From an uncultured Oscillospiraceae bacterium (GTDB lineage: Bacteria > Bacillota > Clostridia > Oscillospirales > Oscillospiraceae): a stretch of 64,000 nucleotides of DNA. This document shows, piece by piece, positions 17,268 to 26,026 of this stretch (the stretch's first letter is position 1; each line of letters starts with the position of its first letter). Position numbers and translations under genes: made by a program. The DNA lies in contig CAJUFJ010000002.1 of the NCBI GenBank assembly GCA_910585815.1, forward strand, positions 23,320 to 87,319, given 5' to 3'. Below the pieces are notes generated by a model. It was not told the DNA's origin. It ran no database searches and saw only the letters and a list, made by a program, of their open reading frames with translations.

Positions 17268-18764
17268 ATGATTACCGGCGAACTGAAAAACAAAATCAAC
17301 ACCCTTTGGGAGATTTTCTGGACCGGCGGCATTACCAACCCCCTGGACGTGGTGGAGCAGATGACCTACCTCATGTTCATCCGGGACCTGGACGACACAG
17401 ACAGCCTGAAAGCCAGGGAGTGCGCCATGCTGGGCCTGCCCCACACGAGTATTTTCGGAGGGGAGGTGTCGGTCGGAGCACAGACGGTTCCGGGCAGCCA
17501 GCTCAAGTGGTCGGTGTTCCGGGACTTCCCCGCTGAACGGATGTATTCTGTCATGCAGGAGCAGGTATTCCCCTTCATCAAAAACCTTCACGGGGATAGG
17601 GAGAGCGCCTACGCCCGGTATATGGACGACGCCATTTTCAAGATACCCACCCCCCTGATGCTGGACAAGGTGGTCACCGCTCTGGACGAAATTTACGACC
17701 AGATGGCCCAGCTCCGGGACGGCGACGTGCGGGGGGACGTGTATGAGTTCCTCCTGTCCAAAATCGCCACCGCCGGGGTAAACGGCCAGTTCCGCACCCC
17801 CCGGCACATCATCAAAATGATGGTAGAGCTGATGGCCCCCGGCCCCGACGAGGTCATCTGCGACCCGGCCTGCGGCACCTCCGGCTTTCTGGTGGCGGCA
17901 GGGGAATACCTCAAGGAGCACCACAAGGAGGAAATTTTCTTTCACAGCCAGAAAAAGGACCACTACATGAGCGGCATGTTCCACGGCTACGACATGGACC
18001 GCACCATGCTGCGCATCGGGGCCATGAACATGATGACCCACGGGGTGGACAATCCCACCATCCAGTACCGGGACAGCCTGTCCGACCAGAACCCGGACCG
18101 GGAAAAGTACTCCCTAATCCTGGCCAATCCCCCCTTCAAGGGCAGCCTGGACGCGGATATCGTGTCCGCCGACCTGCTGAAGCTGTGCAAGACCAAGAAG
18201 ACCGAGCTGCTGTTTCTGGCCCTGTTCCTGAAGATGCTCCGGGTGGGCGGCCGGTGCGCCTGTATCGTCCCGGACGGTGTCCTGTTCGGGTCCTCCAAGG
18301 CCCATAAGGATATCCGCCGGGAGTTGGTGGAAAACCACCGCCTGGAGGCGGTCATCTCCATGCCCTCCGGGGTGTTCAAGCCCTACGCCGGGGTGTCTAC
18401 CGGCGTGCTCATCTTCACCAAAACCGGCCACGGCGGGACGGATCAGGTGTGGTTCTACGATATGCACTCCGACGGCCTCTCCCTGGACGACAAGCGCGCC
18501 CCCGTGGCGGAGAACGACATCCCCGATATCGTCGCCCGGTTCCATAACCTGGCCGGGGAGACGGACCGAGCCCGGACGGAACAGTCCTTCCTGGTGCCCA
18601 AGGGGGAGATCGTAAAAAATGGGTACGACCTGTCCATCAACAAGTACAAAAAAACCGAGTACGTGCCCGTGGAGTACCCGCCCACCAGCGAGATTTTCGC
18701 CCAACTGCGCCAGCTGGAGACGGAAATTCAGAAGGGGCTGGAGGAATTGGAGGGGATGGTGTGA
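17268..18764 (+). CDS. hsdM: Type I restriction-modification system, DNA methyltransferase subunit
   Basis: N6-adenine methyltransferase (498 aa) that, with HsdS, modifies the recognition sequence and forms the core of the restriction complex. The N-terminal helical HsdM domain comes first (about 5-130), then motif I DPACGTSGF (199-207) for SAM and motif IV NPPF (287-290) for catalysis. I used the ATG after AGAGAGGG; the frame is open upstream but overlaps the promoter. Its stop overlaps the hsdS start (TGATG), a sign of translational coupling. Codon use is GC-rich like the surrounding chromosome. Confidence 0.96.
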   Translation: MITGELKNKINTLWEIFWTGGITNPLDVVEQMTYLMFIRDLDDTDSLKARECAMLGLPHTSIFGGEVSVGAQTVPGSQLKWSVFRDFPAERMYSVMQEQVFPFIKNLHGDRESAYARYMDDAIFKIPTPLMLDKVVTALDEIYDQMAQLRDGDVRGDVYEFLLSKIATAGVNGQFRTPRHIIKMMVELMAPGPDEVICDPACGTSGFLVAAGEYLKEHHKEEIFFHSQKKDHYMSGMFHGYDMDRTMLRIGAMNMMTHGVDNPTIQYRDSLSDQNPDREKYSLILANPPFKGSLDADIVSADLLKLCKTKKTELLFLALFLKMLRVGGRCACIVPDGVLFGSSKAHKDIRRELVENHRLEAVISMPSGVFKPYAGVSTGVLIFTKTGHGGTDQVWFYDMHSDGLSLDDKRAPVAENDIPDIVARFHNLAGETDRARTEQSFLVPKGEIVKNGYDLSINKYKKTEYVPVEYPPTSEIFAQLRQLETEIQKGLEELEGMV

Positions 18765-19939
18765 TGGCTAGGTTAAAAGATATATGCACAATCAATCCTA
18801 AATCCCCAGGTTTTCAAGATGAGCTTACAGTATCATTTGTTCCAATGCCGAAGGTAGGAGAAAATGGTGAGTTTGACCCTTCTGAGATAAAAACATATCA
18901 GGAAGTAAAAAAAGGATTTACATATTTTCAGAATGGAGATGTGCTGTTTGCAAAAATTACCCCCTGCATGGAAAATGGCAAGGGTGCAATTGCTCAATCA
19001 CTGGAAAATGGCGTTGGGTTTGGGAGTACAGAATTTCATGTGCTTCGACCATTTCCTAAATATGTGACCAGTAAGTGGTTATTCTATTTGTTGAGTTGGG
19101 AGACCTTCAGAAATGAAGCTGAAAAGAGCATGACAGGAAGTGCTGGTCAAAAACGTGTTCCTAAAAGTTTTTTAGACGAATATGACGTTGATCTTCCTGA
19201 TATAAGTACACAAGAGAAAATGACGGATGCTCTTGATAAGACTTGCTATCTGATTTCCCTCCGCAAACAGCAGATTGCTAAACTGGATGAACTGGTTAAG
19301 GCAAGGTTTGTGGAGATGTTTGGGGATTTAGCAGACCCTTGTTGCAAATTCAAAAAGTGTACGTTGGCAGAGACCTGTTTAGATGCGGATGATATTAAAT
19401 GTGGTCCATTTGGAACACAACTCAGCAAAGATGAATATCAGAATGAAGGTATCGCAGTATGGGAAATACCGCAAATCAATAACGGCTTTACTTCAAAACC
19501 AACTCATTTTTTAACGATAGAAAAAGCAGAACAGTTAAAGGCGTATTCTATTGAACCTGGAGATATTGCTATGTCCAGAAAAGGAAATGTGGGCAAATGT
19601 GGAGTGTTCCCAGACTATTATGAACCTGGGATTATACATTCCGATGTGCTTCGTATACGTGTTGATTCAAAACGAGTGATTCCATGTTTTATGATGTATC
19701 AGTTGCATTTCAGTCGAGCTGTTCAATATCAAATTGAAACGGTTAGCTCAGGTGCAATTATGGCTGGAATTAATGTAACCAAGTTAAAGCAGATTGAAGT
19801 ATATGTTCCTGAGTACGAACTTCAACAAAGGTTTTCTGGTTTTGTCGGCAAAGTTGACCGACAAAAGTTGACAATTCAGCAGAGCCTTGATAAACTGGAA
19901 GTGTTGAGGAAATCACTGATGCAGGAGTATTTTGGGTGA
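18764..19939 (+). CDS. hsdS: Type I restriction-modification system, specificity subunit
   Basis: Determines the bipartite target sequence. The 391 residues show two target-recognition domains (about 1-150 and 195-355), each followed by a conserved coiled-coil spacer (LISLRKQQIAKLDELVKARF and KLTIQQSLDKLEVLRKSLMQ). The first TRD carries FAKITPCMENGKGA, a motif seen in this family. The sequence is visibly A/T-rich against hsdM and hsdR, so the gene, or at least its recognition domains, was probably acquired or exchanged separately. A GTG directly before the ATG is an alternative start. No inverted repeats or recombinase suggesting phase variation were seen. Confidence 0.94.
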   Translation: MARLKDICTINPKSPGFQDELTVSFVPMPKVGENGEFDPSEIKTYQEVKKGFTYFQNGDVLFAKITPCMENGKGAIAQSLENGVGFGSTEFHVLRPFPKYVTSKWLFYLLSWETFRNEAEKSMTGSAGQKRVPKSFLDEYDVDLPDISTQEKMTDALDKTCYLISLRKQQIAKLDELVKARFVEMFGDLADPCCKFKKCTLAETCLDADDIKCGPFGTQLSKDEYQNEGIAVWEIPQINNGFTSKPTHFLTIEKAEQLKAYSIEPGDIAMSRKGNVGKCGVFPDYYEPGIIHSDVLRIRVDSKRVIPCFMMYQLHFSRAVQYQIETVSSGAIMAGINVTKLKQIEVYVPEYELQQRFSGFVGKVDRQKLTIQQSLDKLEVLRKSLMQEYFG

Positions 19940-19949
19940 GGTGAGGCAA

Positions 19950-20531
19950 ATGTCAGACCCGGTTACTGCTGCCCTTGAGGCATTTACTAAGGGTGCAATA
20001 CAAAAAATGGAAGAAAGTGAGGCTAGGCGGGATAGGGACTTCTCATATAAGCTCAAAGAACTGGAGTTTTATAAAAGTAACTATGACAAGGAGATTAAAA
20101 GCCTGTTTGATGATTGGTTTAACTTTTTACAAAATGCCTTGCTTTCTACAAATAAATATTTATCTTTAGAAGAACAGAAAAAATACAAAAAAGCAGTAGC
20201 TGAAGCGTCAAAGCCAGAGACCGTAGTTAAACGCACAATAAAAACTATGAAATATGGTGGTACTGAAACAGGAAAAACGCTAGCACTTGTTAATCAAATA
20301 ACTATTATATCAGAAGCTGATGATGAATGTCCTTTTTTTGCCAAGCAATATGCAGTTTGTATGCTATTATCAACTTTAAAGAAAGAGATTTTGGGACAAG
20401 AAATAACACCTATTACTATGATGCAGATTCTTACAAATGATTACATTAAGTGTGCTGAGTTAATTAATGAAGGTCGTTGCTATGTTGAAGAAAAAAGAGC
20501 GGAATTATTTCCAGATGAACAAATGATTTGA
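19950..20531 (+). CDS. Unknown A/T-rich gene inside the type I RM operon
   Basis: 193 residues, no family recognised. The first half is strongly charged and helical with coiled-coil character (KMEESEARRDRDFSYKLKELEFYKSN). The second half is mixed, with LALVNQITIISEADDECPF and FAKQYAVCMLLSTLKKEI. No signal peptide or membrane segment. It lies 10 bp after hsdS and 10 bp before hsdR with its own GAGG site, so it is made with the restriction enzyme. Base composition matches hsdS, not hsdM or hsdR, so the two probably arrived as one cassette. It may be an accessory or control protein of the restriction system; there is no direct evidence. Confidence 0.7.
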   Translation: MSDPVTAALEAFTKGAIQKMEESEARRDRDFSYKLKELEFYKSNYDKEIKSLFDDWFNFLQNALLSTNKYLSLEEQKKYKKAVAEASKPETVVKRTIKTMKYGGTETGKTLALVNQITIISEADDECPFFAKQYAVCMLLSTLKKEILGQEITPITMMQILTNDYIKCAELINEGRCYVEEKRAELFPDEQMI

Positions 20532-20541
20532 GGTAATTCAA

Positions 20542-23500
20542 ATGACCAACTTCGACCGTTTCCTCCCCGATCCCCAATTCGCCTCCTTTGCCCCAGCCGC
20601 GGTGGCGGCGGAGAAAATCCTGCACATCGACCTGGCCGCCTGTATGCTCAACTGCCGGCGGGCGATGGAGTGCGGGGTCAAGTGGATGTACTCGGTGGAC
20701 AGCGCGCTGGTCAAGCCCTTTCAGGACACCCTGGTCAACCTGATGAACACCGGGGAATTCCGGGACATTGTGGGGAAGGACATCTGGAAGCGGATGGACT
20801 ACATCCGCCGCATGGGCAACGCCGCCGCCCACTCGGGCAAGGCGCTGACCCGGCCCCAGGCGGAGCTGTGTCTGGAGAACCTGTACATATTCCTGGACTT
20901 TGTGGCCTACTGCTACGGCACCGACTATCAGGAGGGGCAGTTTGACCGTGTGCTTCTCCAAGAGAAGCAAGCCTCCTTTAGCTCCCCCTCTGGGGGAGCT
21001 GTCGAGCGCAGCGAGACTGAGAGGGCCGACGTGGACCTGGACGCACTCATTGCGGAGAACCAGGCCCTCAAGGCGGAGCTCACCGCCCGGCGGGAGGAGC
21101 AGAAGCAGACTTACGTCCCCAAGCCTCTGGACCTCAGCGAGTACGAGACCCGCAAGCTGTACATCGACGCCATGCTCCTGGACGCCGGCTGGACCCAGGG
21201 GCAGGACTGGCTGGACGAGGTGGAGCTCCACGGGATGCCCAACAAATCGGGGAAGGGTTTTGCCGACTATGTGCTCTACGGCTCCGACGGCCGGCCCCTG
21301 GCGGTGATCGAGGCCAAGCGTACCTGCGCCGACGTGGCCCGGGGCCGCCACCAGGCCCGGCTGTACGCCGACATTCTGGAAAAGCAGTACAGCCGCCGGC
21401 CGGTGGTCTTCCTCACCAACGGCTTCGACACCCGCATCGACGACGGGGCCTACCCCGAGCGGAGGGTGGCGTCCATCTATTCCAGGCGGGACCTGGACAA
21501 GCTCTTTAACCTGCGGGCCATGCGCACCAGCCTGACCCATGTGGCGGTGAACAAGGATATCGCCGGGCGCTGGTATCAGGAGAGCGCCATCAAGGCGGTG
21601 TGCGACAGCTTTGCTCGCAGCCGCCGCAAGGCCCTGCTGGTCATGGCCACCGGCTCGGGCAAGACGAGGACGGTAATTGCCCTGTGCGACGTGCTCCTGC
21701 GCCACGGCTGGGTGAAAAACATCCTGTTCCTGGCCGACCGCAATTCTCTGGTCACCCAGGCCAAGCGCAGCTTTGTCAACCTGCTGCCCAGCCTGTCCGT
21801 CACCAATCTGTGCGAGGAGAAGGACAACACCGCCGCCCGCTGCGTCTTTTCCACCTATCAGACCATGATGAACTGCATCGACTCGGTAAAGGACGAGGAG
21901 GGCAAGCTGTTCACCTGCGGCCACTTCGACCTGGTCATCTGCGACGAGGCCCACCGGTCCATCTACAACAAGTACCGGGACATTTTCAACTACTTCGACG
22001 CCCCCCTGGTGGGCCTCACCGCCACCCCCAAGGACGAGATCGACAAGAACACCTACGAGGTCTTTGAGCTGGAAAACGGCATGCCCACCTACGGCTATGA
22101 GCTCAGCCAGGCGGTGACGGACGGTTTTCTGGTGGATTTCATGACTGTGGAGACCCGGCTGAAATTCCTGGAGGAGGGCATCGCCTACGACGAACTGTCC
22201 GACGAGGACAAAGAGGCCTATGAGCGCACCTTCGAGGACGAAAACGGCGCACTGCCCGAAAAAATCAGCTCCTCCGCCCTCAATGAGTGGGTATTTAACG
22301 AGGGCACCATCCGGGAGGTGCTCCACATCCTCATGACCAACGGCCTGAAAATCGACTACGGCGAGAAGCTGGGCAAGACCATCATTTTCGCCAAAAACCA
22401 CCGCCACGCGGAGAAAATTCTGGAGATTTTCGGGCAGGAGTACCCCCATCTTCCGGGCTATGCCATGGTCATCGACAACCAAACCGCCTACGCCCAGGAC
22501 GCCATCGACCGCTTCTCCGAGCCCGGTAAGCTGCCCCAGATCGCCATTTCGGTGGACATGCTGGACACCGGCATTGATGTGCCCCAGGTGCTGAACCTGG
22601 TGTTTTTCAAAAAGGTGATGAGCAAGGCCAAGTTCTGGCAGATGATCGGCCGGGGCACCCGGCTGTGTCCAGGGCTGCTGGACGGGGCAGACAAGGAGAA
22701 ATTTTACATTTTCGACTTCTGCGGAAATTTTGCGTTTTTCCGGGTGAACGACAAGGGCAGGCCCGCCTCCAGCCAGCGGGCCCTCCAGGGGGCGATTTTC
22801 AGCCTGAAGGCTCAGATCGCCTACAAGCTCCAGGACCCGGCCTGCCAGACCGGGGAGCTGGTCGCCTTCCGCCAGGAGCTGGTGGAGGAGATGGCGGCCA
22901 AGGTTCAGGCGCTGAACCGGGAAAATTTTGCCGTCCGCCAGCACCTGCGGTATGTGGAAAAATTCAGCCGCATCGAGAGCTACGCCGTCCTCCGCTACGA
23001 GGACACCCTGCTGATTGATGAGGAACTGGCCCCGCTGGTGGCGCCCGACGGAGACGACCCAAAAGCGGTGCGCTTTGACGCGTTGATGTACGGCATCGAG
23101 CTGGCCTGCCTTGCCGGCGAGAAGCACACCCGGGCCCGAAATGACCTGTTAAAAAAGGTCCAGGGCATTGCTGCCACGCCCCACATCCCGGCGATTCAGG
23201 CGCAGTCTGAGCTGATTGACAAAATCCTCCACACCGGCTACCTGGACGACGCAGGAATCAACGAGTTTGAGCACATCCGGGAGGCTCTGCGGGACCTGGC
23301 AAAATACATCTCCGGCGAGGCCGCCCGCTACACCACCAATTTTAACGACGAGATCCTGTCCATAGATTGGCAGGAGTCTCATCTGGAGAACGACGACCTG
23401 AAAAACTACCGGGCCAGGGCGGAGTTTTATGTCCGCCAGCACCAGGACGAGGCGGTAATCACCAAGCTGAGGGGCAATATTCCCCTGTCCCAAACGGATG

Positions 23501-23859
23501 TGGAGGCCCTGGAGCGCATCCTCTGGAGCGAGGTGGGTTCCCAAGAGGACTACGAGGCGGAGCTGGGCACCAAGCCCCTGGGGGAGTTCGTCCGGGAAAT
23601 CGTAGGGCTGGATATGCGGGCAGCCAAGGAGGCCTTTTCTGAGTATCTGAACCGCGTCGATCTGGACAGCCGGCAGATTTATTTTGTAAACCAGATTGTG
23701 GAATATATTGTACACAACGGGCTGATGAAGGACTTTTCCGTCCTCCAGGGTCCGCCCTTCACCGACCAGGGCAGCGTGGTGGAGGTGTTCACCGACCTGT
23801 CCCTCTGGCTGGGCATCAAGGCGGTAATCGACAAAATCAACGCCAACGCGGTGTCGTGA
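20542..23859 (+). CDS. hsdR: Type I restriction-modification system, restriction subunit
   Basis: ATP-dependent DNA translocase and nuclease (1105 aa). Order: a DUF4145-like N-terminal domain (about 10-140), a short low-complexity stretch, the HsdR_N nuclease region (about 195-310; FADYVLYGSDGRPLAVIEAKR contains the D...ExK triad), helicase motor with Walker A ATGSGKT (369-375), D468EAH, GLTATPK and IGRGTRL, and a C-terminal helical domain. Residues about 143-161 (SFSSPSGGAVERSETE) are a translated intergenic repeat of family D, so a repeat landed in the gene without breaking the frame. GC-rich, like hsdM. A terminator follows. Confidence 0.95.
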   Translation: MTNFDRFLPDPQFASFAPAAVAAEKILHIDLAACMLNCRRAMECGVKWMYSVDSALVKPFQDTLVNLMNTGEFRDIVGKDIWKRMDYIRRMGNAAAHSGKALTRPQAELCLENLYIFLDFVAYCYGTDYQEGQFDRVLLQEKQASFSSPSGGAVERSETERADVDLDALIAENQALKAELTARREEQKQTYVPKPLDLSEYETRKLYIDAMLLDAGWTQGQDWLDEVELHGMPNKSGKGFADYVLYGSDGRPLAVIEAKRTCADVARGRHQARLYADILEKQYSRRPVVFLTNGFDTRIDDGAYPERRVASIYSRRDLDKLFNLRAMRTSLTHVAVNKDIAGRWYQESAIKAVCDSFARSRRKALLVMATGSGKTRTVIALCDVLLRHGWVKNILFLADRNSLVTQAKRSFVNLLPSLSVTNLCEEKDNTAARCVFSTYQTMMNCIDSVKDEEGKLFTCGHFDLVICDEAHRSIYNKYRDIFNYFDAPLVGLTATPKDEIDKNTYEVFELENGMPTYGYELSQAVTDGFLVDFMTVETRLKFLEEGIAYDELSDEDKEAYERTFEDENGALPEKISSSALNEWVFNEGTIREVLHILMTNGLKIDYGEKLGKTIIFAKNHRHAEKILEIFGQEYPHLPGYAMVIDNQTAYAQDAIDRFSEPGKLPQIAISVDMLDTGIDVPQVLNLVFFKKVMSKAKFWQMIGRGTRLCPGLLDGADKEKFYIFDFCGNFAFFRVNDKGRPASSQRALQGAIFSLKAQIAYKLQDPACQTGELVAFRQELVEEMAAKVQALNRENFAVRQHLRYVEKFSRIESYAVLRYEDTLLIDEELAPLVAPDGDDPKAVRFDALMYGIELACLAGEKHTRARNDLLKKVQGIAATPHIPAIQAQSELIDKILHTGYLDDAGINEFEHIREALRDLAKYISGEAARYTTNFNDEILSIDWQESHLENDDLKNYRARAEFYVRQHQDEAVITKLRGNIPLSQTDVEALERILWSEVGSQEDYEAELGTKPLGEFVREIVGLDMRAAKEAFSEYLNRVDLDSRQIYFVNQIVEYIVHNGLMKDFSVLQGPPFTDQGSVVEVFTDLSLWLGIKAVIDKINANAVS
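20969..21025 (+). repeat. Family D repeat embedded in the hsdR coding sequence
   Basis: GCCTCCTTTAGCTCCCCCTC-TGGGGGAGCT-GTCGAGCGCAGCGAGACTGAG: the AGCTCCCCC/GGGGGAGCT hairpin and the following AGCGCAGCGAGACTGAG tail match the intergenic family D elements (28697, 50876, 58868). It is read in frame within hsdR. Confidence 0.7.
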
Positions 23860-23921
23860 CCTATGGCAAAACAGGCCGCCTTTCTGGGATTATCCCTCTG
23901 CGTTTTCCAAAATTGTACCAA

Positions 23922-23947
23922 AAAGCCCCTCCCGAAGGAGGGGCTTT
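23922..23947. terminator. Bidirectional terminator between hsdR and leuA
   Basis: An 11-bp perfect stem (AAAGCCCCTCC with 23937-23947) and a CGAA tetraloop. Both strands end in short T runs. It lies 3 bp before the leuA stop on the other strand. Confidence 0.85.
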
Positions 23948-23950
23948 GGC

Positions 23951-25636
23951 TTACGCTTTCTTGGCCCGGTTGATGGCGGCCAGGATGGCCCGCAGGGGGG
24001 CCAGGTTGATGTTGTGGGACAGGCCCACTCCCCAGTACTGCTTGCCGGTGCGCTGGTCCTGGAGGAGGATATAGGCCACGCCCTGGGAGTCGGAGCCGTC
24101 GGTGATGGCGTGGGAAGCGTAGTCCAGGAAGGTGAACCGGGAAATTTTCTCCCCCTGGATGGCGTTAAAGAAGGCGTCGATGGGGCCGTTGCCCTCGCCG
24201 GACACCTCAAACACCGTGTCGGTGTGCCGCAGGGTGCCGGCAAACGCCACATGGGAGTGGCCCTCCTCGTCCACCGTCTCCTGGAAGGCGTGCTTGAGCA
24301 GCTGGTAGGGCTCCTTCACGTCGATATACGCCTGGTGGAACAGCTCGTTGATCCGCTCCGGGGCAATCTCCTTGCCCACCTTGTCGGTCTCCACCTGGAC
24401 GATGTGACCGAACTCGGGGTGCATGGATTTGGGCAGGTCGAAGCCAAAGTCGTGCTCCATAATATAGGCGGCGCCCCCCTTGCCCGACTGGGAGTTGATG
24501 CGGATGATGGGCTCGTATTCCCGACCCACGTCGGCGGGGTCGATGGGCAGGTAGGGGATTTCCCAGTACTCGGTGCCCGAGGACTTCATATACTGCACGC
24601 CCTTGTTGATGGCGTCCTGGTGGCTGCCGGAGAAGGCGGTAAAGACCAGCTTGCCGGCGTAGGGCTGGCGGTCGCCCACCGGCATCTTGGTGCACCGCTC
24701 GAACATCTCTTTAATCTTGTTGATCTGGGAAAAATCCAGCTTCGGGTCCACCCCCTGGGTGTACATATTCATGGCCAGGGTGACCATGTCCACGTTGCCG
24801 GTGCGCTCGCCGTTGCCAAAGAGGGTAGCCTCCACCCGGTCGGCTCCGGCCAGCAGGCCCATCTCGGTGGTGGCGACCCCGCAGCCCCGGTCGTTGTGGG
24901 GGTGGAGGGAGATAATGGCGCTGTCCCGGCCGGGAATTTTGCGGCAGAAGTACTCCAGCATGTCGGCAAACTGGTTGGGCATGCAGTTCTCCACGGTGGT
25001 GGGCAGGTTGAGGATCACCTTGTTCTCCGGGGTGGCGTGGAGGTGGTCCAGCACCGCCTGGCAAATTTCAACGGCGTAGTCCATTTCAGTACCCATAAAG
25101 GATTCCGGGGAGTATTCAAAGCGCAGATTCATACCGGATTCAATCATGGGCTGGGACATCTCATAAATCAAATCGGCGGCGTCGGTGGCGATTTTGGTGA
25201 TGCCGTCGGTGTCCATGTGGAAGACCACCTTCCGCTGAAGGGTGGAGGTGGAATTATAGAAGTGGAGGATGACGTTCTTGGCCCCCTGGATGGCCTCGAA
25301 GGTCTTCTTAATCAGGTGCTCTCGGGCCTGGACCAGCACCTGGATGGTCACGTCATCGGGGATGTGGCCCCCCTCGATGAGCTCCCGGCAAATTTCATAC
25401 TCCGTCTCGCTGGCGGATGGGAAACCGATTTCGATCTCCTTCACGCCGATATCCACCAGGGTGTGGAAGTACTCCAGCTTCTCGGCCAGATTCATGGGGT
25501 CCACCAGGGCCTGGTTGCCGTCCCGCAGGTCCACGGAGCACCAGGTTGGGGCCTTGGTAATCACCCGGTCGGGCCAGGTGCGGCCCCGGATGGGCTGGGG
25601 GGTAAAGGGGATGTACTTTTCAAATTTGGGTTTCAT
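23951..25636 (-). CDS. leuA: 2-isopropylmalate synthase
   Basis: Condenses acetyl-CoA with 2-oxoisovalerate, the first step of leucine synthesis. The 561 residues belong to the LeuA2-type group (starting MKPKFEKYIPFTPQPIRGRTWPD). Signature pieces are SVDLRDGNQALVDPM (catalytic RDGNQ, metal site), LHPHNDRGCGVA with HxHND, and GNGERTGNVD. The C-terminal part (about 420-561) is the allosteric leucine-binding domain. The start is the ATG after GAGGAGGAA; an upstream ATG would waste the ribosome site. A T-box leader with a Leu specifier and a strong promoter precede it, so expression follows uncharged tRNA-Leu. Confidence 0.96.
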   Translation of the reverse strand: MKPKFEKYIPFTPQPIRGRTWPDRVITKAPTWCSVDLRDGNQALVDPMNLAEKLEYFHTLVDIGVKEIEIGFPSASETEYEICRELIEGGHIPDDVTIQVLVQAREHLIKKTFEAIQGAKNVILHFYNSTSTLQRKVVFHMDTDGITKIATDAADLIYEMSQPMIESGMNLRFEYSPESFMGTEMDYAVEICQAVLDHLHATPENKVILNLPTTVENCMPNQFADMLEYFCRKIPGRDSAIISLHPHNDRGCGVATTEMGLLAGADRVEATLFGNGERTGNVDMVTLAMNMYTQGVDPKLDFSQINKIKEMFERCTKMPVGDRQPYAGKLVFTAFSGSHQDAINKGVQYMKSSGTEYWEIPYLPIDPADVGREYEPIIRINSQSGKGGAAYIMEHDFGFDLPKSMHPEFGHIVQVETDKVGKEIAPERINELFHQAYIDVKEPYQLLKHAFQETVDEEGHSHVAFAGTLRHTDTVFEVSGEGNGPIDAFFNAIQGEKISRFTFLDYASHAITDGSDSQGVAYILLQDQRTGKQYWGVGLSHNINLAPLRAILAAINRAKKA

Positions 25637-25672
25637 AACGGTTTCCTCCTCGTAATTGGTCAAGGGACAAGC

Positions 25673-25936
25673 AAAACGCCCCTGACCCTATTTTTAAGGT
25701 CAGGGGCGTGTATCACACGCGGTACCACCCTGGTTCGACGGACAGTTGCCTGTCAGCCCTCACAGCCTCCAACAAGGCTCTGGCCGGTAACGGGGCCAGT
25801 CGTTCCGCCCTACTTGACCTTCAGGCGGACTGCTCGGGGGCCAGTTATCCACAGCGTGACCCACACCGGCTCGCACCGCCCGCCGGCTCTCTGAGTGGGA
25901 GAAGGCTGTCTTTTTCCCCTTCATCGCATTTGCTTA
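25673..25936 (-). promoter_or_regulatory. T-box leader (tRNA-Leu sensing) of leuA
   Basis: On the minus strand the leader holds Stem I with AGAGAG and GTGCGAGCCGG elements. A specifier loop reads ATAA-CTG-G at about 25841-25848, with the CTG codon (Leu) at 25842-25844 followed by a purine. The invariant T-box AGGGTGGTACCGCG lies at 25718-25731, then a terminator stem (25698-25708 with 25677-25687) ends in TTTT. Uncharged tRNA-Leu would pair with the codon and the GGTG bulge and favour the antiterminator. The T-box motif is certain; the specifier assignment follows from a hand fold in which AAGGGG/CCCC and ACAGC/GCTGT flank the loop. Confidence 0.9.
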
Positions 25937-25942
25937 GGGGAT

Positions 25943-25971
25943 ATTGTAGCGGATTGTTTTGGGTTTGTCAA
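25943..25971 (-). promoter_or_regulatory. Sigma-A promoter of the leuA T-box transcript
   Basis: Minus strand: TTGACA (25966-25971), 17 bp, TACAAT (25943-25948), just upstream of the predicted 5' end of the T-box. Confidence 0.85.
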
Positions 25972-26026
25972 GCAAAAAATTCTTCCGTGTGTGTCCATGG
26001 GCGTTTACAGCGGAGCCCTCCGCATG

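Noticed and set aside
18764..19939. Phase-variable hsdS locus
   Set aside because: No second hsdS fragment, inverted recombination repeats or site-specific recombinase was found in the window.
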